From the NCBI GenBank assembly GCA_963777915.1, contig CAVZSH010000005.1, positions 1,178,001-1,242,000 on the forward strand: 64,000 nt of DNA, written 5' to 3'. The number at the start of each line of letters is the position of its first letter. Positions within the stretch are counted from its first letter, which is position 1. Source of the DNA: CAVUPF01 sp963777915 (GTDB taxonomy: Bacteria; Actinomycetota; Thermoleophilia; Solirubrobacterales; 70-9). A program made the position numbers and the translations under genes. Of this stretch, positions 52,335 to 61,279 are shown piece by piece. The notes under the pieces were generated by a model, which worked only from the letters and a program-made list of their open reading frames with translations, did not search any database and was not told the DNA's origin.

Positions 52335-54328
52335 GCGCCCGCCCGCATCCCATCGAGGTCGCGGCGCAGCTCCTTCAGCTCGTCGCGGATGCGGGCCGCC
52401 TCCTCGAAGCGGAGGTCGTCGGCAGCGGCGAGCATCTCCTCCTCGAGGGCGACAATAGTGCGCTCCAGCTCCGTCGGGTCGGCGAAGTCCTCGCTGCGGC
52501 GGCGGCGACGGCGGCGCGGCGCCCGATCCTCCATCGCCAGGAACTCGGCCATCTCGGAGATCCCCTTGCGGACCGTCTCCGGGGTGATCCCGTGCTCGGT
52601 GTTGTAGGCGAGCTGGATCGCGCGGCGGCGGTCGGTCTCGCGCATTGCTGCGCGCATCGCGTCGGTCTCGCGGTCGGCATACATCAGCACCCGGCCGTTG
52701 ACGTTGCGGGCGGCGCGCCCGATCGTCTGCACCAGGCTGGTCTCACCGCGCAGGAACCCCTCCTTGTCGGCGTCAAGGATCGCGACCAGCGAGACCTCGG
52801 GCAGATCGAGCCCCTCGCGCAGGAGGTTGACCCCCACCAGCACGTCGTACTCGCCGAGCCGTAGGTCGCGAACGATCTGGATTCGCTCCAGCGTGTCGAC
52901 CTCGGAGTGCAGATAGCGAACCTTGATCCCGTACTCAAGCAGGTAGGCGGTCAGGTCCTCGGCCATCTTCTTGGTCAGGGTGGTGACCAACACCCGGTCG
53001 CCGGCCTCAGCCCGCGCCTTGATCTCGTTCATCAGGTCGTCGATCTGGTTGCGCGTCTCGCGCACCTCGATCGCCGGGTCAATGATTCCGGTCGGGCGGA
53101 CGATCTGCTCGACGATCCGGGTCGACTCGGCTCGCTCGAAGGGGCCCGGCGTCGCCGAGACCATCACCAGCCGGTCGACCCGCTCGAGGAACTCCGCGAA
53201 CTTGAGCGGCCGGTTGTCGATCGCCGATGGCAGCCGGAAGCCATAGTCGATGAGCGTCTGCTTGCGCGAGCGATCACCCTCGTACATGCCGCCGATCTGG
53301 GGGATCGTCTGGTGGGACTCATCGACGAAGACGACGAAGTCCTCAGGGAAGTAGTCGATCAGCGTGTGCGGGGGGCTGCCTTCGGGCCGGCCGTCGAGGA
53401 TCCGCGAGTAGTTCTCGATCCCCGAGGTGAAGCCCAGCTCCTTCAGCATCTCGATGTCGTAGGCGGTGCGCTGGCGCAGCCGGTGCGCCTCGAGCTGCTT
53501 GCCCTCAGCCTCCAGCTCGGCGGTGCGCGCGTTCAGTTCGGCGCGGATCTCCTCGACCGCGCGCTCCAGCGTCTCGTCGCGAGTCACGTAGTGAGAGGCG
53601 GGCCAGACCGAGACGTGGTCGATCGTGTCGAGCACCTCGCCGGTGAGCGGGTCGAAGTGCTGGATTCCCTCAATCTCCTCGCCGAAGAGGGCGATCCTGT
53701 AAGCCGACTCCGCGTAGGAGGGCATGATCTCAAGCACCTCGCCCCGCGCCCGGAAGCTGCCGCGCCCCAGCACCGAGTCGTTGCGCTGGTACTGCATCTT
53801 CACCAGCTTGCGCAGCACTTCGTCGCGGTCGATCTCCTCTCCGACCTTGAACAGCTGCATTTTTTCGTTGTAGACCTGCGGCGAGCCGATCCCATAGATG
53901 CAGGAGACCGAGGCGACGATGATCACGTCGCGGCGGGCGAACAGCGCCGCGGTGGCGGCGTGGCGAAGGCGGTCGATCTCGTCGTTGATCGAGGAGTCCT
54001 TCTCGATATAGAGGTCCTGCGCCGGGACGTAGGCCTCCGGCTGGTAGTAGTCGTAGTAGGAGACGAAGTACTCGACGGCGTTCTCGGGGAAGAACTCGCG
54101 GAACTCGTTGCAGAGCTGGGCGGCGAGCGTCTTGTTGTGGGCAATCACCAGCGAGGGCCGCTGGACGGCGGCAATCGTCGCGGCCATCGTGAAGGTCTTG
54201 CCGGTCCCGGTGGCCCCGAGCAGCGTCTGGAAGCGCTCCCCGGCCTCCAGCCCCTCGGCCAGCCCGGCGATCGCCTGCGGCTGGTCGGCGGTCGGCGTGT
54301 AGGCCGGGTTGAGCTTGAACTCGGGCAC
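52331..54328 (-). CDS. uvrB: Excinuclease ABC subunit B
   Basis: A UvrB of about 665 residues. Helicase motifs: LLGATGTGKTFTMAATIAAV, DESHQTIPQIGGMYEGDRSR, LVTTLTKKMAEDL and VQTIGRAARNVNGRVLMYAD. The beta-hairpin for damage probing is YYDYYQPEAYVPAQDLYIEK. A C-terminal UVR motif EEMLAAADDLRFEEAARIRD binds UvrA or UvrC. GTG 54328 (VPEFKLNPAYTPTADQPQAI) is chosen; the frame extends upstream but there overlaps the divergent DoxX gene. TTG 54331 is equally possible. Confidence 0.96.
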   Translation of the reverse strand: MPEFKLNPAYTPTADQPQAIAGLAEGLEAGERFQTLLGATGTGKTFTMAATIAAVQRPSLVIAHNKTLAAQLCNEFREFFPENAVEYFVSYYDYYQPEAYVPAQDLYIEKDSSINDEIDRLRHAATAALFARRDVIIVASVSCIYGIGSPQVYNEKMQLFKVGEEIDRDEVLRKLVKMQYQRNDSVLGRGSFRARGEVLEIMPSYAESAYRIALFGEEIEGIQHFDPLTGEVLDTIDHVSVWPASHYVTRDETLERAVEEIRAELNARTAELEAEGKQLEAHRLRQRTAYDIEMLKELGFTSGIENYSRILDGRPEGSPPHTLIDYFPEDFVVFVDESHQTIPQIGGMYEGDRSRKQTLIDYGFRLPSAIDNRPLKFAEFLERVDRLVMVSATPGPFERAESTRIVEQIVRPTGIIDPAIEVRETRNQIDDLMNEIKARAEAGDRVLVTTLTKKMAEDLTAYLLEYGIKVRYLHSEVDTLERIQIVRDLRLGEYDVLVGVNLLREGLDLPEVSLVAILDADKEGFLRGETSLVQTIGRAARNVNGRVLMYADRETDAMRAAMRETDRRRAIQLAYNTEHGITPETVRKGISEMAEFLAMEDRAPRRRRRRRSEDFADPTELERTIVALEEEMLAAADDLRFEEAARIRDELKELRRDLDGMRAGA

Positions 54329-54400
54329 CAAGGTGACGATAGCGTGGCCTCGCGCCGGCTTCTGGGCGCCGTTGAGCAGACATGCGAGACTGCTCGGTCG

Positions 54401-54769
54401 ATGGCTCGATCGCGACGACTGCTGGCCGGCTTCTTTGCCTTCGCCGGCACGATGCACTTCGTCATCCCGCGCAGCTATGAATCGATCGTGCCGCCCTGGT
54501 TACCGCTCCGTCGCGAGGCGGTGGTGCTCAGCGGCGTCGCCGAGGTCGTCGGCGGCATCGCGGTACTGCCCCGCGGCAGCCGCCGCTTCGCACGCTGGTG
54601 GCTGCTCGGCCTGCTGGCGGCGGTCTTCCCAGCAAACCTCCATATGGCGGCCAACCCCGAGCAGGTTCCGGGGCTCGACCTGAGGCGCATCCCTCGCTGG
54701 ACGCTGTGGGCGAGGCTGCCGCTGCAGCCGCTGGCGATGCTCTGGGTCTGGCAGGCGACTCGCGACTGA
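54401..54769 (+). CDS. DoxX-like membrane protein
   Basis: A 122-residue protein with four hydrophobic segments: RRLLAGFFAFAGTMHFVIPR, VLSGVAEVVGGIAVLP, ARWWLLGLLAAVFPANLHMA and LPLQPLAMLWVWQATRD. The pattern AGTMHF, PPWLP and NLHMA is that of small DoxX-like proteins, linked to quinone or redox functions in some bacteria but uncharacterised here. ATG 54401 begins just before the first helix. It is divergent from uvrB. Confidence 0.75.
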   Translation: MARSRRLLAGFFAFAGTMHFVIPRSYESIVPPWLPLRREAVVLSGVAEVVGGIAVLPRGSRRFARWWLLGLLAAVFPANLHMAANPEQVPGLDLRRIPRWTLWARLPLQPLAMLWVWQATRD

Positions 54770-54829
54770 CCGGCGCGAGAGATGTTTTGTCTGTAGAGCT
54801 TTCGTCTTCAGAGATCGAAGATCGGTTGC

Positions 54830-55084
54830 GTGGAACCGCGCGAGCGTTTTGCCGCCAACCTGCGCCAGGCACGCCGTAGACAGGGCATCTCCCAGGAGGA
54901 GCTTGGCTTCCGCTGCGAGCTTCACCGGACCGAGATCTCACTGCTCGAGCGGGGCGGGCGCGAGCCGCGTCTCGGCACGATCGTCAAGCTCGCCGGCGCC
55001 CTTGACACCACGCCCGCCGAGCTCTGCGCCGGCATTCACTGGCTGCCTCGCCCGAGTTGCTTCAAGATCGAGGCGGCGCGTTAG
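54830..55084 (+). CDS. XRE-family HTH regulator
   Basis: An 84-residue Cro/CI helix-turn-helix protein: FAANLRQARRRQGISQEELG, then LHRTEISLLERGGREPRLGT IVKLAGALDT, the standard five-helix domain, ending with a short tail LPRPSCFKIEAAR. Starts at GTG 54830. It stands alone between the DoxX-like gene and the convergent hypothetical gene; target unknown. Confidence 0.83.
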   Translation: MEPRERFAANLRQARRRQGISQEELGFRCELHRTEISLLERGGREPRLGTIVKLAGALDTTPAELCAGIHWLPRPSCFKIEAAR

Positions 55085-55099
55085 GCGCCCACGCTCGAC

Positions 55100-55624
55100 T
55101 CAGGGCAGGAACTGCTGCAGCAGACCGCCGGCCGGGCCGAGGAAGGTCTGGACGTTTTCGAGCAAGGAGCGCGCGTCGCGGATCAGCCCGATCGCCCTGC
55201 CGATCGGGACTTCCTGAACCGCGGTACGGAGCGGAGCGGCAAGGAGGGGACTGAGGGCGCCTGCCCTTTCAGCGTCGCCGACCGCCCGCAACAGGCCGGC
55301 GCGGATCGCTTCTGCAAGCTTCGCGTCGTCGATCCCGTAGCGGCGACTGAAGCTGGCGCGTGACTGTGGTGTCGCCAGGGCCCGTGCCAGCGCCTCCCGT
55401 GTCACCCCGAGCTTGCAGGCGGCACCGTCGAGCGCCGAGAGGGAAAACTGCTCGGCGATCGCCTGGATCCCTTCCGGGTTGCCCCAGGGCCTCTGCTTGC
55501 ATGGATTCTGGGTCTTCTCCGGCACGTAGGAGGAGCCGCCCGCCGCGAGGTAGGCGCCAACCAGTGCAATCGCGGCGATCAGCGCCCCGCTGACCAGCAA
55601 CCGCCCCCTCAGCACATCGCTCAT
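55100..55624 (-). CDS. Membrane-anchored hypothetical protein
   Basis: A 174-residue protein with one N-terminal helix (GRLLVSGALIAAIALVGAYL AAGG) and an external helical domain (FSLSALDGAACKLGVTREAL ARALATPQSRASFSRRYGID, DDAKLAEAIRAGLLRAVGDA). The two cysteines NPCKQRP and AACKLG may pair. No family is recognised. Its ATG overlaps the MFS stop by four bases, making it the last gene of the rpsA-coaE-slt-MFS string. Confidence 0.7.
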   Translation of the reverse strand: MSDVLRGRLLVSGALIAAIALVGAYLAAGGSSYVPEKTQNPCKQRPWGNPEGIQAIAEQFSLSALDGAACKLGVTREALARALATPQSRASFSRRYGIDDAKLAEAIRAGLLRAVGDAERAGALSPLLAAPLRTAVQEVPIGRAIGLIRDARSLLENVQTFLGPAGGLLQQFLP

Positions 55625-56994
55625 AGGTCCACCCTCCTCGCCAGGCCGATCGGCAGCAGGGCCAGCAGGGCGAGCAGGGCGCCGAGCAGAAAGGAGGGGC
55701 TGAAGGCGTGGGTGGCGCCCCGATCGAGCTGATCCTGAAGTTCGCCGCGGAGTTGGAGCACCGCCGCCCTTTCGGTGGGATCGCTCGGCAGCGGTTCAAA
55801 AGCGGGGCCGATCGTCGGCACCTTCCCCCGCTCCGCCGCCATCCGGGCCGCGATGCGCTGGGCAAGCTGGATCTTCAGCAGCGGTTCGACCCTGGATTCG
55901 AGGACAACCGCGGTGCCGGCTTCGATCGCGTCGTGGCGCTGCTGGGCGATGTCGGCGGTGAAGATCGGCGTCAGTGCCAGCAGGCCGATGACGACGCCGG
56001 CGTGACGGGCCGAGATCGTCCAGCCGCCGTGAATAGCCTGCGACGCCCGCCCGCGCAGTGCGGTCTCAGTCAGCGCCGAGAGCACCAAGGCGAGCCCGAT
56101 CCCGACCAGGACCTGAGGCGGCAGCGTCAATGCTACCTCGGCCTTGGGCAGAAACGCCAGCCCGGCCAGCCCGCCGCAGACGAGGATCGCGCCAGCACCG
56201 GCGCGCGCCCTGGCGCTGGGGACCAGGTGACCGATGCGGCTGCCAGCCAGGGCAGAGAGTGGCATGGCCGAGATGACGATCGCGGCGGTGATTGGGCTCA
56301 ACCGCCAGCCTTCGATCAACAGTAGGACAAGGAGGAAGAGTGCCGCGGCGATCGCCGCCGAGACCATCGCCAGCGCGAGGTTGGCGAGCAGGTGCGGCCG
56401 GCCCGTCTTGCGCAGCCCGGGCTCGACGATCCCGGTCGCCGCCTCGTGCCTGGCGACTGTAAGGATCGGCACCGCGGCGGCGATCGCCAGCGGCGCTTGG
56501 AGCAGGAAAATCGACTGCCAGGAGACCAACTCGGTGAGGAGGCCGCCGACCGCCGGGCCGAGGGCGGCGCCGGTGGCGCCGGCGCTCGCCCAGACCGCGG
56601 CGGCGCGCCGCTCCGAGCCGACCGTCGCCGGGAGCAGCTCTAGCGCCGCAGTAACCGCGGCGGCGCCACCCAACGCTTGCACGCAGCGAGCGACGATCAA
56701 CGTCGAGAGCTGATCGGAGAGGCCACAGGAGAGCCCAGCTCCAGCGAAGACGGCGAGCCCGACCGCCGCCGCTCGGCCCGGGCCTACCCGGCGCGCCACC
56801 AGGGCGGCGGGCACGGCGGCCAGAGCCATCACCAGATTGAACGAGACCAGCACCCAGGTAACGCCGGCGACGCTGGTGCCCAGCTCGCGGTAGATCTGCG
56901 GCAGCGCCAGAACGACAACCGAGGAATCGGCCAGCACCAGGCCGACCGCCAACGCCAGGGCGGTGACGCGTGGCCTGGGCGCCCCGGCGCTCAG
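55621..56994 (-). CDS. MFS transporter, DHA2/EmrB-like
   Basis: A transporter of about 457 residues with 14-helix DHA2 character: helix 1 VTALALAVGLVLADSSVVVL ALP, motif A-like VAALVARRVGPGRAAAVG, motif C GAALGPAVGGLL. A C-terminal external segment separates the last two helices. Drug:proton antiport is likely. ATG, GTG and TTG starts in frame either lie inside the lytic transglycosylase gene or would delete helix 1. CTG 56994, overlapping its stop in CTGA, leaves ten residues before helix 1 and is the best fit. Confidence 0.8.
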   Translation of the reverse strand: MSAGAPRPRVTALALAVGLVLADSSVVVLALPQIYRELGTSVAGVTWVLVSFNLVMALAAVPAALVARRVGPGRAAAVGLAVFAGAGLSCGLSDQLSTLIVARCVQALGGAAAVTAALELLPATVGSERRAAAVWASAGATGAALGPAVGGLLTELVSWQSIFLLQAPLAIAAAVPILTVARHEAATGIVEPGLRKTGRPHLLANLALAMVSAAIAAALFLLVLLLIEGWRLSPITAAIVISAMPLSALAGSRIGHLVPSARARAGAGAILVCGGLAGLAFLPKAEVALTLPPQVLVGIGLALVLSALTETALRGRASQAIHGGWTISARHAGVVIGLLALTPIFTADIAQQRHDAIEAGTAVVLESRVEPLLKIQLAQRIAARMAAERGKVPTIGPAFEPLPSDPTERAAVLQLRGELQDQLDRGATHAFSPSFLLGALLALLALLPIGLARRVDL

Positions 56995-57551
56995 TAGCCC
57001 AGCTCCTTCGCGTACTTTTCGCGGTAGGCCTTGCGCTTTTCGAGCACCTCGGCGACGTAGGCGCGGGTCTCGGTCAGCGGGATGGCTTCGAGCGTCAGCG
57101 AGGCCCCACCCCACTTGTCGGCGTTGCTCGGCCCGGCGTTGTAGGCGGCGAGCGCGGCAACCTCGTTGCCGCGGTAGCGGTCAAGCAGCTGGCGCAGGTA
57201 GAACGTCCCGTAGCGTATGTTGAGTTCGGGGTCGGAGAGGTCTGCGAGCTTGAAGGTCGTGCCGCCGCTGAGCCGCTCGATCTGCTTGGCGGTGGCCGGG
57301 GTGATCTGCATCAGCCCCCGCGCCCCCGCGTTTGAGGTCTGTTCACGAAAGCGCGACTCCGAGTAGATGACGGCTGCGATCAGCGCCGCGTCGACGCCCT
57401 TTTCCTGGGACTGCTGGCGAATGATGTCCTCGTGGTGCAAGGGCAGGGTTAGCTGTTGAAGCGCGTAGTCAACGTCGCCGACCACGCCGAGCAGCAGGGC
57501 AACCGCTACGCCGGCGGCGACGGCAGCGCCTCCGATCGCCCACTTCCTCAT
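56991..57551 (-). CDS. Lytic transglycosylase (SLT domain)
   Basis: A 186-residue membrane-anchored murein lyase. An N-terminal helix (AIGGAAVAAGVAVALLLGVV) is followed by the SLT fold: VDAALIAAVIYSESRFREQT with the catalytic glutamate, SNAGARGLMQITPATAKQI, NIRYGTFYLRQLLDRYRG and ALAAYNAGPSNADKWGG. It cleaves glycan strands to 1,6-anhydro products. ATG 57551 overlaps the coaE stop. Confidence 0.92.
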   Translation of the reverse strand: MRKWAIGGAAVAAGVAVALLLGVVGDVDYALQQLTLPLHHEDIIRQQSQEKGVDAALIAAVIYSESRFREQTSNAGARGLMQITPATAKQIERLSGGTTFKLADLSDPELNIRYGTFYLRQLLDRYRGNEVAALAAYNAGPSNADKWGGASLTLEAIPLTETRAYVAEVLEKRKAYREKYAKELGY

Positions 57552-58126
57552 TCCCTCAGGGTCTCGATCAGTGCGGACAGCGAGCGCTCCAGGTCTTCGA
57601 CCGTGCCGTCGTTCTCGATCACGTGAGTGGCGCGGTCGGCCTTCTCTCGCTGCGATAGCTGGCGGGCGGCGCGCTCATCGACCAGCGCGTGGCCACGCGC
57701 CTCGGCACGCGAGCGCCGCAGCTCCTCTGCGGCGACGACGGCGACCGTGGTGTCGAAAACGTCCTCCATCTCCGCCTCGAACAGCAGCGGGACCTCGACT
57801 ACCGCGATCTCAGCGTTGGCGGGAAGCGAGCCCAGCCAGGCACCGATCCGCTCGCCGACCAGGGGATGGACCTGTTGCTCCAGCCAGGAGAGCTGCTCGG
57901 GGTCGGCGAAGACGATCTCCCCGATGCGGTTGCGATCGACCTTGCCCGCAGGCGCTACCGCGGGGCCCCAACGCTTGAGGAGGCGACCCTGCAGGGGCTC
58001 GGAGTCAAGCAGCTCGTGGACCACCGCATCGCTTGAGATCGTCGCCGCGCCGAGCCGCTCGAAGGCAGCGAGCGCCTCGGACTTCCCGGCCGCGATACCG
58101 CCGGTGAGGCCGATAGTCAGCGACAT
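57548..58126 (-). CDS. coaE: Dephospho-CoA kinase
   Basis: A 192-residue P-loop kinase catalysing the last step of CoA synthesis. P-loop LTIGLTGGIAAGKSEALAAF, then ISSDAVVHELL (substrate aspartate), VDRNRIGEIVFADPEQLSWL EQQVHPLV, and VEVPLLFEAEME. It lies between rpsA (nine bases upstream) and the lytic transglycosylase. Together with panBCD it places both ends of CoA biosynthesis in this window. Confidence 0.95.
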   Translation of the reverse strand: MSLTIGLTGGIAAGKSEALAAFERLGAATISSDAVVHELLDSEPLQGRLLKRWGPAVAPAGKVDRNRIGEIVFADPEQLSWLEQQVHPLVGERIGAWLGSLPANAEIAVVEVPLLFEAEMEDVFDTTVAVVAAEELRRSRAEARGHALVDERAARQLSQREKADRATHVIENDGTVEDLERSLSALIETLRE

Positions 58127-58135
58127 CGCCTGGGG

Positions 58136-59659
58136 CTAGGAGGCGGAGAGATCTTCGGAGGAGGGCGACTCAGGGTCGGTTGTAGCGGCAGTCGCCTCCT
58201 CTGGCTCGGAGTGAGTCAGGTCGTGATCGGAGGCAGATGAAGGCGGCGCCTCATCTACCGAAGCCTCCTCAGCTTCGCCGCCAGGAGCGTCGATCGTCGC
58301 GCCATCTGCTTGAGGGCCTTGATCTGCCTGGTCCTCTGCCTCGCTGGATTCGGCGGGCTCCTCGTTGTCCGCCTCGGCGGGCTCCTCGTTGTCCGCCTCA
58401 GGGCGCTCCTCGTTGTCCGCTTCGGGGGGCTCGGCGGCGTCGGTGGGCGTCTCCTCTGCGGCGACATCTGCCGCCTCCGCCGCCTGAATCTGGTCGCCCA
58501 GGTCCTGCATTGGCATGTTCTGGTCCTCGACTCGCTTGATGCTGAGGGAGAGGCGGCGGCGCTCCTCGTCGATCTCGAGGATCTTGACGTTGAGGGTGGC
58601 ACCAGGCTCGACCACCTCACTGGGGTTCTCGACGTGATGGTCGGCGAGCTCGGAGATGTGGACCAGGCCCTCGACGCCCGGCAGGATTTCCACGAAGGCG
58701 CCGAAGGCGACGACCTTGGTCACGACCCCCTCCAAGACATCGCCGGGACGGTGGGTGCTTACCACACGTTGCCAGGGGTCCTCCTGGGTCTGCTTGAGGC
58801 CAAGCGAGATTCGCTGGCGGTCACGATCGATGTCGAGCACCTTGATCCGTACCGTGTCACCGATCGCGACGACCTCGGAGGGGTGGTTCACGTGACTCCA
58901 CGAGAGCTCGGAGATGTGGATCAGGCCGTCGATCCCGTCGAGGTCGACGAAGGCGCCGAAGTCGACGATGTTGGAGATCTTGCCTTCGACCACTTGTCCG
59001 GGCGCCAGGCGGCCGAGGATCTGCTCGCGGACCTCCTTGCGCTCCTCCTCCAACACGGCGCGCCGCGAGAGCACCACGTTGTTGCGGCTGCGGTTCAGCT
59101 CGATCACTTTGCACTCGAGCGTCTGGCCCATGAACTCGTCGAGGTTGTGGACGCGGCGGATGTCGACCAGGGAGGCCGGCAAGAAGCCGCGCACCCCGAG
59201 ATCGAGGATGAGACCGCCCTTTACCACCTCGATCACGCTGCCCTCGACCGGTTCGCCCGACTCGGCGGCGGCCTCAATCCGGCGCCACGCCTTCTCGAAG
59301 CGGGCACGCTTCTTGGAGAGGATCAGCCGCCCCTCGGCGTCCTCTTTGGTGAGCACGAGGGCGTCGATCTCTTCGCCCAGCTCGACCTCTTCGGCGGGAT
59401 CTACGGACTTGCGGATCGAGAGCTCGCCGGAGGGGATGACCCCCTCCGACTTGTAGCCAATGTCGACCAGAACCTCGTCCTTGTCGATCCGAACCACCTT
59501 GCCGTTGACGACGTCACCCTCGTCAAAGGAGACCATCGTCGCCGCGTAGTTGGGGATTACGTGACCATTGACCTGGAGCAGCAGGCCTTCGGATCCCTCA
59601 ACGGGCGTTCCCTCAGGCGCGGCCGTTGCAGGGGCAGTCAATGTGTCGGTGGCGGACAC
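58136..59659 (-). CDS. rpsA: 30S ribosomal protein S1
   Basis: Four S1 RNA-binding domains: GDVVNGKVVRIDKDEVLVDI, GEPVEGSVIEVVKGGLILDL, GQVVEGKISNIVDFGAFVDL, and GDVLEGVVTKVVAFGAFVEI. A long acidic tail with repeats of EADNEEP (three near-copies) and further E/D-rich segments ends the protein. It helps mRNA bind the 30S subunit. The start is uncertain: GTG 59659 gives about 507 residues and lies only 12 bases from a divergent gene; ATG 59536, at the first S1 domain, is an alternative. It heads an operon with coaE. Confidence 0.93.
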   Translation of the reverse strand: MSATDTLTAPATAAPEGTPVEGSEGLLLQVNGHVIPNYAATMVSFDEGDVVNGKVVRIDKDEVLVDIGYKSEGVIPSGELSIRKSVDPAEEVELGEEIDALVLTKEDAEGRLILSKKRARFEKAWRRIEAAAESGEPVEGSVIEVVKGGLILDLGVRGFLPASLVDIRRVHNLDEFMGQTLECKVIELNRSRNNVVLSRRAVLEEERKEVREQILGRLAPGQVVEGKISNIVDFGAFVDLDGIDGLIHISELSWSHVNHPSEVVAIGDTVRIKVLDIDRDRQRISLGLKQTQEDPWQRVVSTHRPGDVLEGVVTKVVAFGAFVEILPGVEGLVHISELADHHVENPSEVVEPGATLNVKILEIDEERRRLSLSIKRVEDQNMPMQDLGDQIQAAEAADVAAEETPTDAAEPPEADNEERPEADNEEPAEADNEEPAESSEAEDQADQGPQADGATIDAPGGEAEEASVDEAPPSSASDHDLTHSEPEEATAATTDPESPSSEDLSAS

Positions 59660-59670
59660 GGCGGCGAATA

Positions 59671-60891
59671 ATGGCAGAATCGTTCGCAATGCCGGTGCGG
59701 GCGACAAAGCGTGGTCAGGAGCGGACTCCGCTCGACGGGACTTACGACGTGCTGGTCTGCGGAGCGAGCTTCGCGGGCCTGGCCGTGGCGCGCGAGCTGG
59801 CTGGCTCGGGAGCCGAGGTGATGGTCATCGACCGCTACGAGATCGGCGAGCGCCAGACTTCCGCCTGCGGCGTCCCGACTGAGTGGCTGCGACAGCTGGG
59901 TCTGATGGGAGCCGAGCGCCAGCGCTTCGACTCGCTGCTGATGCACACCCCCCACGGCGACACTCGCTATCGCCTCCCCTGGACCTTCTCGACCTTCGAC
60001 TACCGCGAGCTCTGCGAACTGCTCTGGAGCGACTGTGACGCGCGATTTGAGACCGCGAAGGTGAACGGTCGCGCCGTCGCTGCCAGCGCCGGCGGCGCGT
60101 GCCAGATTGAGACCGACCGTGGCCTGCTCGCCTCTCCGCTGATCGTCGACGCGCTCGGCTGGCGACGGGTGCTGGCCACAGGCGAGGGCTACCAGCCACC
60201 CGCTGCGCCGCTCTCGCGCGGGCTGGAGGTCCACCCCAAGGGAGCCGGCGAGGATCTGGAGATCTGGATCGACCGCCGCTACGTTCCCGCCGGCTACGGC
60301 TGGTCCTTCCCCGCCAAGGACGAGCTGCGGATTGGCATCGGCTCCTTCGACCCCCGCTTCCATGTCCGCGAGACAACCGAGCTTCTCGCCGAGGACCTGG
60401 GGCAGGAGCGGCTCGGCTACCAGGGCAACTGGATACCCCACAAGCTGCGCCGGGTGACCGAGGGCGGGGTCTTCTTCGCCGGCGACTCAGCCGGGCACTG
60501 CCTGCCGCTGACTGCCGAGGGAATCAGGACGGCGCTCTACTTCGGGATCGCGCTCGGGCGGGAGCTGCGCGGCGTCGTCGAGGGTCGACAGAGCCGCGAG
60601 ATGGCCGCCGCCCACTATGCCGAGTTCAACGATTCCCACGAGTGGAAGTTCCGCTCGTTGCTGCTCGTCCAGCGGCTGATCCCCCGCGTTCCCCCGCGCC
60701 TGCTCGGTCCGCTGCTCCGCCTCATGGGGTCCAAGCGCTTCGTCAATTGGTCCTTCACCCACTACCTGCGGATCGCCCCACCGGAGTTCGCCGCCTCAGC
60801 GGACAATCAAGACCGTCCCGAACAACAGCAGGACGATGCCGACAATCCGTCCCGGACTGAGCGGGACCTGGTGCAGGCCGAACAGGCCTAG
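59671..60891 (+). CDS. FAD-dependent oxidoreductase, geranylgeranyl-reductase-like
   Basis: A flavoprotein of about 406 residues. FAD fold YDVLVCGASFAGLAVARELA with ER/DR end (VIDRYEIGERQTSACGVP, the loop typical of geranylgeranyl reductases), then PLIVDALGWRRVLATGEG, and the second FAD motif GGVFFAGDSAGHCLPLTAEG IRTALYFG. Such enzymes reduce isoprenoid double bonds or hydroxylate aromatic rings. ATG 59671 or 59689 are both possible starts. The C-terminal tail after RIAPPEF overlaps the convergent DMT gene by 96 bases and is probably unstructured. Confidence 0.85.
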   Translation: MAESFAMPVRATKRGQERTPLDGTYDVLVCGASFAGLAVARELAGSGAEVMVIDRYEIGERQTSACGVPTEWLRQLGLMGAERQRFDSLLMHTPHGDTRYRLPWTFSTFDYRELCELLWSDCDARFETAKVNGRAVAASAGGACQIETDRGLLASPLIVDALGWRRVLATGEGYQPPAAPLSRGLEVHPKGAGEDLEIWIDRRYVPAGYGWSFPAKDELRIGIGSFDPRFHVRETTELLAEDLGQERLGYQGNWIPHKLRRVTEGGVFFAGDSAGHCLPLTAEGIRTALYFGIALGRELRGVVEGRQSREMAAAHYAEFNDSHEWKFRSLLLVQRLIPRVPPRLLGPLLRLMGSKRFVNWSFTHYLRIAPPEFAASADNQDRPEQQQDDADNPSRTERDLVQAEQA

Positions 60892-61236
60892 GCGATCGAT
60901 CGCGACCGCCGCGGTGAGTTGGCCGGTGACGGTTGCCGCGGCGACGCCGCCAGCACCGATGACCGAGACCGCGACCAGCGCGTTTGCGACGTATACGGCG
61001 CCGAGCAGACCACCGAGCAGGTAGTACCAGCTGACGCTGAAGGTCGAGGAGAGTCCGCCCGCCTCGCCGCTGAGAACGACGATCGCGGCGAGGGCTACCG
61101 CGCCGATGGTGAACGAGACCAGCGCCGCCGGCAAACCACCCGTCGCCCTCGCCAAGCCGGCGTTGATAGGTGCCTGGAGGGCGATCAACCCGCCCGCGCC
61201 AGCGGTCAGGATGACGAGCAGGCTCCGGTGGTCCAT
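60796..61236 (-). CDS. DMT transporter, DUF606/YdcZ-like
   Basis: A 146-residue protein with five hydrophobic segments (LLVILTAGAGGLIALQAPIN, LPAALVSFTIGAVALAAIVV, WYYLLGGLLGAVYVANALVA, GGVAAATVTGQLTAAVAIDR, VGIVLLLFGTVLIVR). The repeat APINAGLARATG/AATVTGQLTAA is typical of the DUF606 half-size drug/metabolite transporters, which work as dimers. ATG 61236 is chosen; the longer frame is antisense of polA. It follows polA by 43 bases. Confidence 0.85.
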   Translation of the reverse strand: MDHRSLLVILTAGAGGLIALQAPINAGLARATGGLPAALVSFTIGAVALAAIVVLSGEAGGLSSTFSVSWYYLLGGLLGAVYVANALVAVSVIGAGGVAAATVTGQLTAAVAIDRLGLFGLHQVPLSPGRIVGIVLLLFGTVLIVR

Positions 61237-61279
61237 TAGATAGCCCCTTCTCGTCTCCGGCCGCTCTCCGCCATCGCGA

